Shown here: piece after piece, positions 1-9,114 of the stretch
Position numbering within the stretch: the first letter of the stretch is position 1
How the letters are laid out: each line of letters opens with the position of its first letter
Assembly (NCBI RefSeq): GCF_023501975.1
Contig: NZ_JAMFLH010000004.1
Span: 58,501 to 122,500, forward strand
Length of the DNA stretch: 64,000 nt
Direction of reading: 5' to 3'
Source of the DNA: Altererythrobacter sp. KTW20L
GTDB taxonomy: Bacteria; Pseudomonadota; Alphaproteobacteria; Sphingomonadales; Sphingomonadaceae
Translations under genes and position numbers: made by a program
Notes under the pieces: generated by a model
Seen by the model: the letters and a program-made list of their open reading frames with translations, nothing else
Told to the model about the DNA's origin: nothing
Database searches by the model: none

Positions 1-363
1 ACCTTCGGTCCCTGCATTCCGGTCATGGCCTATGGCGATGTGGAGGAAGCGATCCGGCTGGCCAACGACACCCATTTCGGCCTCACCGCCAGCGTTATTG
101 CCGGAACTGCCGAGGAGGCCAAGGCCATCGGCAAGCGGATCAATGCGGGTGGGATTTTCCTCAACGATACCTTCCTGACCTTCGCCAAGATGCGTACTTT
201 CGGGTCCGACAGTTTCGGCTGGTCCGGCTATGGCAGCCCGCGCATCGGGCCGGAGTCCATCCGCCGGTTCCTGCGCCGCAAGAGCCTGCTGACCCAGACC
301 GGGCCGGTGGCCGACATCCAGGATGACCATCATCTTGGGCCAAAGACGGGAGCGCCCAAATGA
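1..363 (+). CDS. Aldehyde dehydrogenase, C-terminal part (cut by window edge)
   Basis: The reading frame is already open at base 1, so only the last 120 residues of an NAD(P)-dependent aldehyde dehydrogenase are visible. The family signature of the C-terminal half is clear: TFGPCIPV, then the LANDTHFGLTASV stretch, then GGIFLNDT, which lies near the C-terminus in this superfamily. The catalytic Cys and Glu and the Rossmann nucleotide-binding part are outside the window, so substrate class cannot be judged. The stop codon overlaps the ATG of the following alcohol dehydrogenase (ATGA), so the two are probably translated from one transcript. An aldehyde dehydrogenase beside an alcohol dehydrogenase fits stepwise oxidation of an alcohol through an aldehyde to an acid; this is inferred from context. 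Confidence 0.9.
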   Translation, partial: TFGPCIPVMAYGDVEEAIRLANDTHFGLTASVIAGTAEEAKAIGKRINAGGIFLNDTFLTFAKMRTFGSDSFGWSGYGSPRIGPESIRRFLRRKSLLTQTGPVADIQDDHHLGPKTGAPK

Positions 364-1460
364 AGATCACCGCAGCATTGTCCGGCCACGGCGGACCCGC
401 TCCCGAACTGGTCGAACTGGAACAGGAAGAACCGCGCGCCGGCGAAATGCGCATTCGCCTCGTCGCCACCGGCATTTGCCACACCGACCTGCACGAACAT
501 CCGGGCAGGCATAGCCCGCAACCCATCGTGCTGGGCCATGAAGGCGCGGGCGTGGTGGACAAGCTGGGCGAGGGGGTTAGCGGGTTCGACGTGGGTGACC
601 ACGTGATCCTCAGCGGCAATTCCTGCGGGCGCTGCCCCAGTTGCCTGGCGGGCCGCCCGACCTATTGCGACCTTGCCATGCCGCTGTGCTTCGGCGGCAA
701 GCGGCTGGACGGATCGACTGCGCTGGCGGGCGATAGTGGACCCGTCCATTCGCACTTCTTCGGCCAGTCGAGCTTTGCCAGCCATTCGATCGCGCCGGTG
801 CGCACGGCGGTGAAGATGGACAAGAGCCTGCCGCTCGAAATGCTCGGTCCGCTGGGCTGCGGCGTGGTGACCGGCGCTGGCGGGATTATCGAGGCGCTCA
901 AGGTCGGCTTCGGCGATACCGTGGCTATTTTCGGTACGGGCGGCGTCGGCCTTTCCGCGGTGATGGCGGCCAAACTGGTGGGTGCAAAGCGCATCGTGGC
1001 GGTGGACTTGTCGGCCGAGCGGCTGGAACTGGCGCGCGAGTTCGGCGCGACCGACTGCATCATGGGCGACGAGGATGATATCGCCGCGAAGATCCGGGGG
1101 CTTACCGGGCGCGGAGTGCAGTTCACTTTCAACACCACCAATGTCCCCGCCGTCCACGCGCTGGCGCTAGAAGTGCTGGCGATGAACGGCACCGCCGGGT
1201 TCGTGGCCGCACCCCACGGCCCGTTCAGCCCGCCAATGTTCCCCATGTTGGCGGGCGGCAAGCAGTTGCGCGGTATCCTGGGCGGCGATGCCAACCCGCA
1301 GACCTTCCTGCCGCTGCTGGCCGAATACTGGCGCCAGGGACGCCTGCCGTTCGACCGGATGCTGACATTCTACCCCTTTGCCGAGATCGACCGCGCCTTT
1401 GCCGATGCCCATGCGGGCACGGCGATCAAGCCGGTACTGCTGATGGAGAAACCGCAATGA
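360..1460 (+). CDS. Zinc-dependent medium-chain alcohol dehydrogenase
   Basis: A 366-residue NAD(P)-dependent alcohol dehydrogenase of the zinc-containing MDR superfamily. The catalytic zinc ligands are visible as Cys40, His60-Glu61 (GHEGAGVV) and Cys167. The structural zinc lobe is present as Cys89, Cys92, Cys95 and Cys103. The Rossmann loop GTGGVG lies at about 192-197. Retention of both zinc sites points to the class III or aryl-alcohol dehydrogenase branch rather than the quinone oxidoreductase branch. The start overlaps the upstream aldehyde dehydrogenase by 4 nt, and its end overlaps the downstream hydrolase start (ATGA), so the three genes form one operon. The substrate is unknown; an aromatic or terpenoid alcohol is a reasonable guess from the neighbourhood. 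Confidence 0.93.
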   Translation: MKITAALSGHGGPAPELVELEQEEPRAGEMRIRLVATGICHTDLHEHPGRHSPQPIVLGHEGAGVVDKLGEGVSGFDVGDHVILSGNSCGRCPSCLAGRPTYCDLAMPLCFGGKRLDGSTALAGDSGPVHSHFFGQSSFASHSIAPVRTAVKMDKSLPLEMLGPLGCGVVTGAGGIIEALKVGFGDTVAIFGTGGVGLSAVMAAKLVGAKRIVAVDLSAERLELAREFGATDCIMGDEDDIAAKIRGLTGRGVQFTFNTTNVPAVHALALEVLAMNGTAGFVAAPHGPFSPPMFPMLAGGKQLRGILGGDANPQTFLPLLAEYWRQGRLPFDRMLTFYPFAEIDRAFADAHAGTAIKPVLLMEKPQ

Positions 1461-2320
1461 CCCCCGATATCCGCGCCCAGCTCGAAAGCTTCGGCACTGC
1501 GCTGTCGCCCGCCATGCTGGGCGGGACGCAAGGCCTGATGGCCAGCATGAGCCGGGGCATGGCGGCGGCCACCCGCGTGCAGCGCGACCTGTCCTATGGC
1601 CCGGACGAACGCCACCGGCTCGACCTGTTCAACCGCGACGGGCTGTCGCAAGCGCCGGTGTTCGTGTTTGTCCACGGCGGCGGGTTCGTCATGGGCGACA
1701 AGCACACCGAAGGATCGCCGTTCTATTCCAACATGGGCGATTTTGCAGCGCGCCACGGCTTTGTCGGTGTGACGGTGACCTACCGCCTCGCGCCCGCCAA
1801 CCGCTTCCCTTCCGGCCCGGACGACCTGGCGCTGGTGATGGACTGGCTACGCGCCAATGTGGCAGCGCATGGCGGCGATCCCAAGCGGATCGTGCTGGCG
1901 GGCCAGTCTGCCGGGGCGACCCATGTCGCAGGCTATCTCGCCCACCGCCGCGACCATGCCATGGGCACGGCGGGCGCGGTGCTGATGAGCGGCATTTACG
2001 ATACCCTGACCGCCGAACCCAACCACTTTGCCGAGGCCTATTATGGCGATGACCGCAAGGGCTGGGGTCCGGCATCATGCATGGCGGGCCTGCTGGCGAG
2101 CGACGTGCCGATGCAGTTTTCGGTCGCTGAGTTCGATCCCGACGATTTCCACCGCCAGGCCGCACAGGTCGTCACCCAGTGGACGCAGACAAAGGGGCGC
2201 TACCCCGAAATGCAGTTCCTCACCGGCCACAACCACCTGTCACCGGCGCTCAGCGTGGGGTCCGACCAGCGCGAGGTGGAGCGCATGATCGCCGGGTTTG
2301 TGCGGCGCGTTACGGGCTGA
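1457..2320 (+). CDS. Alpha/beta hydrolase (HSL-type esterase)
   Basis: A 287-residue alpha/beta-hydrolase of the hormone-sensitive-lipase type. The oxyanion-hole motif HGGG is at about 73-76 and the nucleophile elbow GQSAG at 149-153, with Ser151 as nucleophile. A likely catalytic His lies in GHNHLS near residue 259, and an acidic residue precedes it in the EFDPDD segment. No signal peptide is seen, so it should act in the cytoplasm. It starts 4 nt inside the alcohol dehydrogenase gene and is the last gene of the operon, which suggests hydrolysis of an ester or lactone in the same short pathway. The exact substrate cannot be read from the sequence. Confidence 0.88.
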   Translation: MTPDIRAQLESFGTALSPAMLGGTQGLMASMSRGMAAATRVQRDLSYGPDERHRLDLFNRDGLSQAPVFVFVHGGGFVMGDKHTEGSPFYSNMGDFAARHGFVGVTVTYRLAPANRFPSGPDDLALVMDWLRANVAAHGGDPKRIVLAGQSAGATHVAGYLAHRRDHAMGTAGAVLMSGIYDTLTAEPNHFAEAYYGDDRKGWGPASCMAGLLASDVPMQFSVAEFDPDDFHRQAAQVVTQWTQTKGRYPEMQFLTGHNHLSPALSVGSDQREVERMIAGFVRRVTG

Positions 2321-2409
2321 TGGACGAAAATGTGGTGAAAATATGATCGCTGCGGGAACGCCAGCGACGCGCCACCGTTTTGCTCCTTGAACAAACAAGG
2401 AGACGGACA

Positions 2410-2643
2410 TTGCGCAAACTCATCACCTCGGCTGCCGCCGGCATCGCGCTCATCGGGCTTTCGGCCTGCGACGTTGAGCAGACCGAAGAAGGCGAAATGC
2501 CCGAAGTTTCGGTCGAAGGCGGCAACCTGCCCGAATATAACGTCGATGTTCCCGAAGTGGTCGTCGGCACCGAGGAACGCACGATCGACGTTCCCGTTAT
2601 CGGTGTTGAACCGGCCGATGCTAGCGCCGAAGGCGATAACTGA
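2410..2643 (+). CDS. Small acidic lipoprotein
   Basis: A 77-residue protein. The chosen start is TTG at 2410, because a good ribosome-binding site (AAGGAGA, 2397-2403) lies just upstream and the ATG/GTG-initiated alternatives would begin before it. The N-terminus is a lipoprotein signal: RK, a hydrophobic run, then the lipobox LSAC. The mature part is short and acidic, with repeated EVSVEG/EVVVGTEE-like stretches and no cysteine apart from the lipidation site. No family is recognised. It is probably anchored to the outer or inner membrane, facing the periplasm. Role unknown. Confidence 0.7.
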   Translation: MRKLITSAAAGIALIGLSACDVEQTEEGEMPEVSVEGGNLPEYNVDVPEVVVGTEERTIDVPVIGVEPADASAEGDN

Positions 2644-2661
2644 GTTTGCCGCGATAGTGCG

Positions 2662-2681
2662 GCCGGGACACTAGTCCCGGC
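2662..2681. repeat. Perfect hairpin between convergent genes
   Basis: GCCGGGAC and GTCCCGGC flank a 4-nt loop. It lies between the small lipoprotein gene and the convergent DksA-like gene and includes the latter's stop codon. No T-run follows on either strand, so it is an RNA hairpin candidate rather than a textbook intrinsic terminator. Confidence 0.5.
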
Positions 2682-2994
2682 TGGCACAATCTATGCACAA
2701 AGCCGCCTCGGGCCGCGCTTCCAGCCGGCCCGGGGCGACTTGTTTTCCGCAGCTGACGCATTCGCCATAGGTTCCGTCCGCAATCCGGTCGAGCGCACGG
2801 CGGACAGAGGCGATGGTGTTGCGGGCGTTGACCGCCTGTCCATCGAGCGAATCGTCGTCCTCCAGCTGCACGGCGCGTTCTTCCCAGTCGGGATCGGCCG
2901 GCTCGGCCAGGTCGCGCTCGATATTGGCGAGCCGTGCTTCGAGTTCGGCCAGTTGCGCTTCGAGCGTGGCTTTGGCGGCAGAATGATCGGTCAT
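2671..2994 (-). CDS. TraR/DksA-family zinc-finger protein
   Basis: A 107-residue protein of the TraR/DksA family, which binds RNA polymerase through the secondary channel. The N-terminal half is a charged helical coiled-coil (ATLEAQLAELEARLANIERDL), and the C-terminus carries a four-cysteine zinc finger of CVSC...CIDC type. The GTYGEC motif before the finger is typical. The start at 2994 is chosen because AAGGAG lies at proper distance; a longer in-frame extension has no such site. It lies 14 nt downstream of the carotenoid-oxygenase-like gene and may be co-transcribed. It is shorter than classical DksA, so it is best called DksA-like. Confidence 0.85.
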   Translation of the reverse strand: MTDHSAAKATLEAQLAELEARLANIERDLAEPADPDWEERAVQLEDDDSLDGQAVNARNTIASVRRALDRIADGTYGECVSCGKQVAPGRLEARPEAALCIDCASRD

Positions 2995-3008
2995 TTCACA
3001 TAACTCCT

Positions 3009-4418
3009 TCAGGCTGCAACCCAGCAGCCATGGAAACACATCGGCTGCCCGAATGGCAGTTTGATCGTAGCGAGTGGCGGGCGCGATACGTCGTTCCCGT
3101 CGAGGATGAGCAGGTCCATGCGCTTTTCCGCCATGCGGTCGACCGCGACCAGCAGGTAGCCGTCACCTTCGGGTGCATCGGGCGTGCGTGGCACGAAGAC
3201 CGGTTCCTGGCTCGCGGCACCCTGCAATTCGTGGACCTTCATCGCGCCCGTTGCCCAGTCGATCTGGCCGATCCCCATCTGCGGGAAATCGCGCAGGGCG
3301 AAATAGCCGAAGCGGTACTTTTGCATGGCAAAGCGGTCGTCGATCTTGGGCATGTCGCCCAGTGCGCCGGTGACCGGCTCCAGCGTCACCGCCTCGGCAT
3401 CGGGCTTGGAAAGGTCGAAGGTGATGCGGGTGATCCGGGTGATCGTTTCCGGCATGGCAGGCAGGTTGCCATGCTTGTCCTTGAAGAAGCTGAAGCAGTT
3501 GCCCGGGCTGCACGGCGTGTCGATGATCACCTTGCTGCCTTCGGTATAGGCATTCATTACGTGGCCCATCACGATGCCCGGAATATCGAACCAGCGCATG
3601 TCGCGCGCCGGATCGCCGTCACGCGGCATGACGCCCCACTTGCTGGGCAGGTCGGGATCATATTCGTAATAGGCCCCGCCGCTGCGCAGCCGCGCTTCGC
3701 TGGCCACCAGCGGCATGATCGGCAGGACGATATGTTCGCGGGTGATGCCCCAATCGTGGCTGAGGCCGGGGTAGGGGGTGTGGAACCACTGTTCGCGCAC
3801 CAGTTTCCCGTCTTTGTCGAACACGTGGAGGCTGGCGTCGGTCGTCGGTTCGCCTGCGGCAAACACGCCATAGCTCCACCATTCGCCGGTGACGGGATCA
3901 ATCTTCGGATGGGCGGTGAGCGCGGTCGATTTTAGCGCGCCGAACTCGCCCACATCCAGCGTTTCCAGTGTGTCGGGATCGAGCCGGTAGGGGCGGCTGT
4001 CCTCGCGCAGGGCGAACAGCTCGCCGTGGTGGGCAAAGGCATAGGTATTGCCGGTGTTGTCGCGGTTGGGCAGGTTGGATACGCTCTCGTCATCGGTGTG
4101 CTTGTTGCGATAGGTGCCGTAGAGCCGCCGCCGCGCGGCCATTTCGGCCTTCAGCCGGTCGGTCTTCACATAGCGGCTGCGATAGGAAACGTGACCGTCC
4201 TCGAACTTGAACATCGAGAACATGCCGTCGCCGTTTAAAATGATGTCGTCTTCCAGCGTGGGGTACAGCCGGTCACCGCCGGTGCGGTAATAGGCCCCGT
4301 TGCGCAGGGCTTCGGGGATCTCGCCTTCCACTTCGCATTCGAAGACATCGGCCTCGAACCGCATCGGCATGCGCTTCTGCAGCGCGAAGCTGGCGAATGG
4401 ATGAAAAAGTTCCGGCAT
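3009..4418 (-). CDS. Carotenoid oxygenase family (RPE65/lignostilbene dioxygenase-like)
   Basis: A 469-residue non-haem iron enzyme of the carotenoid cleavage oxygenase family, which cleaves double bonds of carotenoids or stilbenes with O2. The four iron-binding histidines can be placed: His170 (LTAHPKID), His221 (LSHDWGIT), His286 (IVMGHVMNAY) and a C-terminal His at about 463 (CFHGCW). The start MPELFHPF is preceded by AGGGAGAG; an upstream ATG would add 15 residues without a better site. No signal peptide is seen. It is divergent from a SnoaL-like gene and upstream of the DksA-like gene. Whether the substrate is a carotenoid or a stilbene cannot be decided from the sequence. Confidence 0.9.
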   Translation of the reverse strand: MPELFHPFASFALQKRMPMRFEADVFECEVEGEIPEALRNGAYYRTGGDRLYPTLEDDIILNGDGMFSMFKFEDGHVSYRSRYVKTDRLKAEMAARRRLYGTYRNKHTDDESVSNLPNRDNTGNTYAFAHHGELFALREDSRPYRLDPDTLETLDVGEFGALKSTALTAHPKIDPVTGEWWSYGVFAAGEPTTDASLHVFDKDGKLVREQWFHTPYPGLSHDWGITREHIVLPIMPLVASEARLRSGGAYYEYDPDLPSKWGVMPRDGDPARDMRWFDIPGIVMGHVMNAYTEGSKVIIDTPCSPGNCFSFFKDKHGNLPAMPETITRITRITFDLSKPDAEAVTLEPVTGALGDMPKIDDRFAMQKYRFGYFALRDFPQMGIGQIDWATGAMKVHELQGAASQEPVFVPRTPDAPEGDGYLLVAVDRMAEKRMDLLILDGNDVSRPPLATIKLPFGQPMCFHGCWVAA

Positions 4419-4498
4419 TGCTCTCTCCCTTTTGATAGGGTCAATGTGAGCCATTAGCCCCACAGTTCAAGCGGGCATTTGACGGGAGACAAAGGAAG

Positions 4499-5065
4499 AT
4501 GACTTCAACCAGCCATGGGCCCTGCTGGCCGGACGGTGTGCCGCAGATCATGCCGGCCGACGATCGCGGAGAGATCACAGAGCTTTACGCGCGCTATGCC
4601 TGGGGCATCGACCTGGCGGATGAGGAACAGGCCATCGCCACTTTCGCCCGCGATGCCGAATTCGACCACCTTTGGCAGGGCAAGGTGCGCGGCCACGATG
4701 CCATCCGCGAGAACCTGCGCAAGCTGTGGTACGACCGGCAACACTGGTGGTACGGTCGCCAGCACATGATGAACCACTTCATCATGGATCCCCACCCCGA
4801 AGGTGCGCGGGTGCGCTGCTTTTTCCAGATCCTGCAGTGGAACGCCGATTACAAGAACAACTTCGTGTTCGGCATCGGCACGCGCGATGACCGGCTGGTC
4901 AGGGAAGACGGGCGGTGGAAGTTCTGGCGCCTGACGGTCAATGCCTGGACCGAGACCGACCAGGTGCCGTGGAAGGGCGACCGCACCCTGCCGCAGCGCC
5001 CGCCCTATACCATGCCGCCCGCCGATACCCGCCCGTTCGACGAGCAGACGGGCGATCCGTTCTAG
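4499..5065 (+). CDS. SnoaL-like / NTF2-fold protein
   Basis: A 188-residue protein with the SnoaL-like polyketide-cyclase/aromatic dehydratase fold of the NTF2 superfamily. The family pattern is visible: an N-terminal helix (ITELYARYAWGID), then 'LADEEQAIATFARDAEFDHLW', then a G-x-x-x-I helix, and a curved sheet ending in GRWKFWRLTVNAW. A Pro-rich tail follows (about residues 160-188). These proteins are often small hydratases, isomerases or dioxygenase subunits. The gene is divergently transcribed from the carotenoid oxygenase, with only 80 nt between starts, so the two may share a control region. The reaction is unknown. Confidence 0.75.
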   Translation: MTSTSHGPCWPDGVPQIMPADDRGEITELYARYAWGIDLADEEQAIATFARDAEFDHLWQGKVRGHDAIRENLRKLWYDRQHWWYGRQHMMNHFIMDPHPEGARVRCFFQILQWNADYKNNFVFGIGTRDDRLVREDGRWKFWRLTVNAWTETDQVPWKGDRTLPQRPPYTMPPADTRPFDEQTGDPF

Positions 5066-5340
5066 GCCTTTTTCCGGCCCTTCTGGCCCGGAATGGTGGC
5101 GAGCTTGCGGACTTTCTTCTCGCCCTTGCGCGCCTTCTTCTTCCCCTGGCCTTTGGCGAGAACCGCCTCGGCCAGGCGGCGGACCGAAGCCACACGAGGG
5201 CGGAACTTGCGGTCAAGGATGGCCTGCGCCAGTTCCTTCAGGCCAAGCGCATCCTGATCCAGCGGGGCGGGTGGCTGGGCCTGCTGTTCGGCCTTTGGTT
5301 CGGCCTGCGGCCGGTCGGCCTGTTCGTCTGCCTTGGTCAT
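5062..5340 (-). CDS. Small lysine-rich basic protein
   Basis: A 92-residue hypothetical protein. The first 30 residues are polar and rich in Gln, Pro, Ala and Asp. A central helix-forming segment (LGLKELAQAILDRKF...VRRLAEAVL) follows, and the last 30 residues are very rich in Lys, Arg and Gly. It resembles a nucleic-acid-binding tail, but no family is recognised. An AGGGGAG site lies about 16 nt upstream of the start, slightly far. The gene converges on the SnoaL-like gene, overlapping its stop by 4 nt. A Pho-box-like sequence lies about 80 nt upstream. Confidence 0.55.
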   Translation of the reverse strand: MTKADEQADRPQAEPKAEQQAQPPAPLDQDALGLKELAQAILDRKFRPRVASVRRLAEAVLAKGQGKKKARKGEKKVRKLATIPGQKGRKKA

Positions 5341-5418
5341 GGAAAAACCTGCTCCCCTGTCATGCTATTTTTTTCACACAAGGGCTTTCGCGCCGCCATC
5401 GCAAGGCTTGCGCGTTAT

Positions 5419-5437
5419 CGTCACAAAACTGTCAAAC
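5419..5437. promoter_or_regulatory. Pho-box-like direct repeat
   Basis: Two GTCA half-sites begin 11 bp apart in CGTCACAAAACTGTCAAAC, resembling the PhoB box (CTGTCATAAAACTGTCAT type). It lies between the end of ppx and the start of the small basic protein gene. The repeat reads on the plus strand whereas the gene is on the minus strand, so function is uncertain. Confidence 0.35.
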
Positions 5438-5440
5438 TAC

Positions 5441-6955
5441 TCATGACCCTGCTGCACTGCGTTCGCCCACGCGCAGTTCAGGAGTGCATCCCAGCCAGTC
5501 GGCTAGCTTGCCGAGATCGGAGACGACATGGTCGGATGCCAGTTGTGCGCGGCTCTGGTCGAGCCACAGGACCAGCTTGCCGTCTTCGCGCTGCAGGCGG
5601 CTGGTGAGCATCGAGGCGCGCGTTCCCGCCCCGATCCGGCGGCACAGGCGGAAGGCCAGGCCCCAGCCGGCGGCTTCGCGCAGCTCTTCCGGGCTGGCGA
5701 GACGTAGCAGGTCCGATGTCGGTTCGGGCCGTGAACAGGCCCCGCGCAAGGCCGCGCCGATCAGTGCACGGCCGCGATGGTCGATGCCGATCCAGCGCTT
5801 GTCCATAGCCCAGTCGAACGAATGCTTGAGCCGCATGTTTGGCTCCACCCGCGTCTGAGCCTTGGTCAGCAGTGCGGCGGCCAGCCGCAGCCGCTCGCTG
5901 CCGTTGCCGAGCGGCGAGACAACGCTGGAAGTCCAGCCCGCCATCATGGTCGCGCCGCTCAGCGAACCGCCACGCGGGGCGGTGAAATGGGACACGGCGG
6001 CGATCAGCGGATCGGCCTCGCGCGCGGCGGGCTCCAGCCGTTCGAACAGCAGCCCCTCGCGCAGGCCCCAGGCCGAGATGACGAGGCCACTGGTACCCAG
6101 CGTCTCGATCATCACCTGCAACATGGCCGCCGCATCGGGCAGGCCGGATGCACGGCTGTTGGGTACCCCGTCGAGCGACTGCGGCTCCTCCGGCGGCAGG
6201 GCGGCCAGCTTGCCCACCAGCTTCAGCGCATCCTCGTTGCCGAGCCGGAAAGAATGCGGATCGCTCAGCGGGTACTTGTCGCGGTGCATGGCGTAGCTCG
6301 CCAGGGCCCGCCAGGTGCCGCCAACCAGATAGAGCGGGCCGGAGCTCTGACCGTTCAATCCGGCGGCGTCCAGCTCGCGCACCACGGCCTTGCGGAACGC
6401 CGCCTCGCCCTTGTCGCGCAAGGGCGGCAGGCGCAGGGTGCCGAGCGGCAGGCTCGCCCCGCCGTGGACGCGGCCCTGGCCGATGGCCACCAGTTCGAGG
6501 CTGCCGCCGCCAAGATCGGCCACCACGCCTTCGCCGCCGGGAAAGGCGCCGACCACGCCCATGGCGGAATAGTGCGCTTCCTCCTCGCCCGACAGCAGCC
6601 GCGGATCGAGGCCCAGGGCACGCACGCGGTCGAGGAATTCCGGCCCGTTGGCCGCATCGCGCACGGCGGCCGTTGCCACGCATTGCACGTCGGCCACTTC
6701 CAGGTCGGCCAGGATCATGGCGAAGCGGGCAAGGCCGGTCAGCGCCAGGGCCATTGCCTTGTCGGGCATCCTGCCGGTGGACGCCAGTTCACGCCCAAGC
6801 CGGGCAGTCACTTTCTCGTTCAGCCATACGGCTGGCGCCCGCGGCGAGCCGGTATAGACCACGAGGCGCACGGTGTTGGAGCCGATGTCGATCACGGCCC
6901 GGTCGGGCCGGTCGGCACCCGGCGCGCGGCTGCGGCCGCCATTGCTGCGGGTCAC
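5441..6955 (-). CDS. ppx: Exopolyphosphatase (Ppx/GppA family)
   Basis: A 504-residue exopolyphosphatase/pppGpp phosphatase of the ASKHA fold, which removes terminal phosphate from polyphosphate. The first phosphate loop is VIDIGSNTVRLVVY near residue 20, and the second is DLGGGSLELV near 145. The C-terminal helical region typical of Ppx (starting around FTAPRGG) is present. The start ATG overlaps the ppk stop by 4 nt (ATGA), so ppx is translationally coupled to ppk. The pair makes and degrades polyphosphate. It could equally hydrolyse pppGpp, since Ppx and GppA are not cleanly separated in alphaproteobacteria. Confidence 0.92.
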   Translation of the reverse strand: MTRSNGGRSRAPGADRPDRAVIDIGSNTVRLVVYTGSPRAPAVWLNEKVTARLGRELASTGRMPDKAMALALTGLARFAMILADLEVADVQCVATAAVRDAANGPEFLDRVRALGLDPRLLSGEEEAHYSAMGVVGAFPGGEGVVADLGGGSLELVAIGQGRVHGGASLPLGTLRLPPLRDKGEAAFRKAVVRELDAAGLNGQSSGPLYLVGGTWRALASYAMHRDKYPLSDPHSFRLGNEDALKLVGKLAALPPEEPQSLDGVPNSRASGLPDAAAMLQVMIETLGTSGLVISAWGLREGLLFERLEPAAREADPLIAAVSHFTAPRGGSLSGATMMAGWTSSVVSPLGNGSERLRLAAALLTKAQTRVEPNMRLKHSFDWAMDKRWIGIDHRGRALIGAALRGACSRPEPTSDLLRLASPEELREAAGWGLAFRLCRRIGAGTRASMLTSRLQREDGKLVLWLDQSRAQLASDHVVSDLGKLADWLGCTPELRVGERSAAGS

Positions 6956-9114
6956 ATGCCGCCCTTGCGCAGGGTGAGGCGCGGTACGCGGCTATCCTTC
7001 AGCGCGCCGCCACGGCCGGAAAGCGATGGATTGGTCATGAAATATTCGTGGCAGTTGAACGGCTCACCGTCATCCTCGACCCGCTCGTATTCCCCCGTTT
7101 CGCCATCGAGCAGCCAGCTTTGTTCGGTATCGAGCAGGTTGGCCAGCAGCACCTGTTCCAGCACCTGGTCATGTACCGTGGCATTGGTCAGCGGGACCAG
7201 CGTTTCGACCCGGCGGTTCAAGTTGCGGCTCATCGCGTCGGCACTGGAGATATAGATGATCGCCTGGTCGCCCGGCAGCGGCGCACCGTTGCCGAAGGCC
7301 CAGATGCGGCTGTGTTCGAGGAAGCGACCGATGATCGATTTGACCGTGATATTGTCCGACAGGCCGGGCACGCCGGGGCGCAGGCAGCATATGCCGCGTA
7401 TCACCAGCACCACCCGCACACCCGCCTGGCTGGCATCGTAGAGGCGATCGATCATGCCTTTTTCGGTCAGCGAGTTGACCTTGACCCAGATTTCAGCCGG
7501 ATCGCCCGCGCGGGCATTGGCGATTTCGGCGTCGATGTGTTCGTACAGGCGCTCGCGCAGGTTCAATGGTGAAATGGCAATCCGCTCGGTCCCCTGGGGT
7601 TCGACATATCCGGTGATGAAGTTGAACAGGCGCGCGGCATCGCGCCCGAAGGCGGGATCGGCGGTGAAGAACGACAGGTCGGTATAGATGCGCGTGGTTA
7701 TCGGGTGGTAGTTGCCGGTGCCGAAGTGGCAATAGGTACGGTAGCCGCCTTCCTCCGCCCGCACGACCATGCTCATCTTGGCGTGGGTCTTCCAGTCGAT
7801 GAAGCCGTAGATCACCTGGACGCCGGCGCGCTCCAGCTCGCCCGCCCACTTGAGGTTCTGCTCCTCGTCAAACCGGGCTTTCAGTTCCACCACGGCGGTA
7901 ACCGACTTGGCCGCTTCGGCGGCTTCGATCAGCGCTGCGATTACCGGCGACTGGTTGCCCGCGCGATAGAGCGTCTGCTTGATCGACACCACGGCCGGGT
8001 CCGCTGCTGCCTGGCGCAGGAAATCGACCACCACTTCGAAACTCTCGTAAGGGTGGTGGATCACGATATCCTTCTCGCGGATCGCGGCGAAGCAATCGCC
8101 ATCGTGTTCCATCACCCGTTCGGGATAGCGCGGGGTATAGGGGACGAACTTGAGCTCGGGCCGGTCCTCGCCCACCACGGCGGCCAACCCGCCGATGCCG
8201 ATCATGCCCAGCGTCTTGGTGACGAAGGCCTCGCCCAGGCCCAGCTTCTCGCGCAGCAATTCCTCGGCCTCGGGATCGAAGCTCTCGTCCAGCTCCAGCA
8301 TGATGACCTGGCCGCGCCGCCGGCGCTGGATGGCGCTGCGGAATTCGCGCACCAGGTCTTCTGCCTCTTCCTCCACCTCGATGTCGCTGTCGCGCAGCAC
8401 TCGGAATACGCCGTCGCCACGGATGGTGAAGCCGGGGAACATCAGCGGGGCAAAGCGCACGACCAGCCGCTCTGTCGCGACATAGATCACGCCGTCGTCC
8501 GTCATCTCCTGCGGCACGCGGATGAAGCGCGGCAGGGCGCCGGGGATCAGCACCATTTCCACCAGGCGGCTGCCGTCTTCCTTGCGTTCCAGGTTGAACA
8601 GCGCGCCGATCCCCTGGTTGGCGACAAAGGGGAAGGGATGGGCCGGATCGATCGCCTGGGGGGTGAGGACGGGCACGATGTGGTCGAGGAAATACTGCTT
8701 CAACCAGGCCTCGGCACGCTCGTCCGCAAGGTCTCCGCCCTTGATGTGGATGCCCTGCCCGGCGAGCAGCGGGCGCAGTTCTTCCAGCGCGGCCTGCTGC
8801 ATCGTTTCAAGCTGGCGCAGGCGCGCGGCGATGGCGGAAAGCTGCTGGCTCGGGGTCTTGCCGTCAATCGACAGAGTGGTGACGCGGCTGCGCACCTGGC
8901 CCACCAGCCCGGCCATGCGGATCATGGCGAACTCGTCCATGTTGCTGCCCGCGATCGACAGGAAGCGCAGCCGTTCGAGCAGCGGATAGGCCGGGTTGCG
9001 GGCTTCGGCCAGGACCCGCTCGTTGAACGACAGCCAGCTCATCTCGCGGTTGAAATAGCGCGCTTCGGGGCTGGCGAAATCGGTTGCCTGGTCCTGCTGG
9101 AGAGTGGACATCAT
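6952..9114 (-). CDS. ppk1: Polyphosphate kinase 1
   Basis: A 720-residue PPK1, which transfers the gamma phosphate of ATP reversibly onto polyphosphate. Domain order is N domain (YFNREMSWLSFNERVL), head domain, then two phospholipase-D-like C domains. The segment YCHFGTGNYHP carries the histidine expected to be phosphorylated, and SSADAMSRNLNRRVE is a second family landmark. The length is usual. Two adjacent ATG codons begin the gene; the first overlaps the virB11 stop by 4 nt. This places ppk at the tail of the VirB operon, a linkage that may join secretion-system expression with polyphosphate or phosphate stress. Whether the linkage is functional is inference. Confidence 0.96.
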   Translation of the reverse strand: MMSTLQQDQATDFASPEARYFNREMSWLSFNERVLAEARNPAYPLLERLRFLSIAGSNMDEFAMIRMAGLVGQVRSRVTTLSIDGKTPSQQLSAIAARLRQLETMQQAALEELRPLLAGQGIHIKGGDLADERAEAWLKQYFLDHIVPVLTPQAIDPAHPFPFVANQGIGALFNLERKEDGSRLVEMVLIPGALPRFIRVPQEMTDDGVIYVATERLVVRFAPLMFPGFTIRGDGVFRVLRDSDIEVEEEAEDLVREFRSAIQRRRRGQVIMLELDESFDPEAEELLREKLGLGEAFVTKTLGMIGIGGLAAVVGEDRPELKFVPYTPRYPERVMEHDGDCFAAIREKDIVIHHPYESFEVVVDFLRQAAADPAVVSIKQTLYRAGNQSPVIAALIEAAEAAKSVTAVVELKARFDEEQNLKWAGELERAGVQVIYGFIDWKTHAKMSMVVRAEEGGYRTYCHFGTGNYHPITTRIYTDLSFFTADPAFGRDAARLFNFITGYVEPQGTERIAISPLNLRERLYEHIDAEIANARAGDPAEIWVKVNSLTEKGMIDRLYDASQAGVRVVLVIRGICCLRPGVPGLSDNITVKSIIGRFLEHSRIWAFGNGAPLPGDQAIIYISSADAMSRNLNRRVETLVPLTNATVHDQVLEQVLLANLLDTEQSWLLDGETGEYERVEDDGEPFNCHEYFMTNPSLSGRGGALKDSRVPRLTLRKGGM

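Noticed and set aside
2662..2681. Hairpin as intrinsic terminator
   Set aside because: Perfect stem but no T-run on either strand; listed only as a hairpin.
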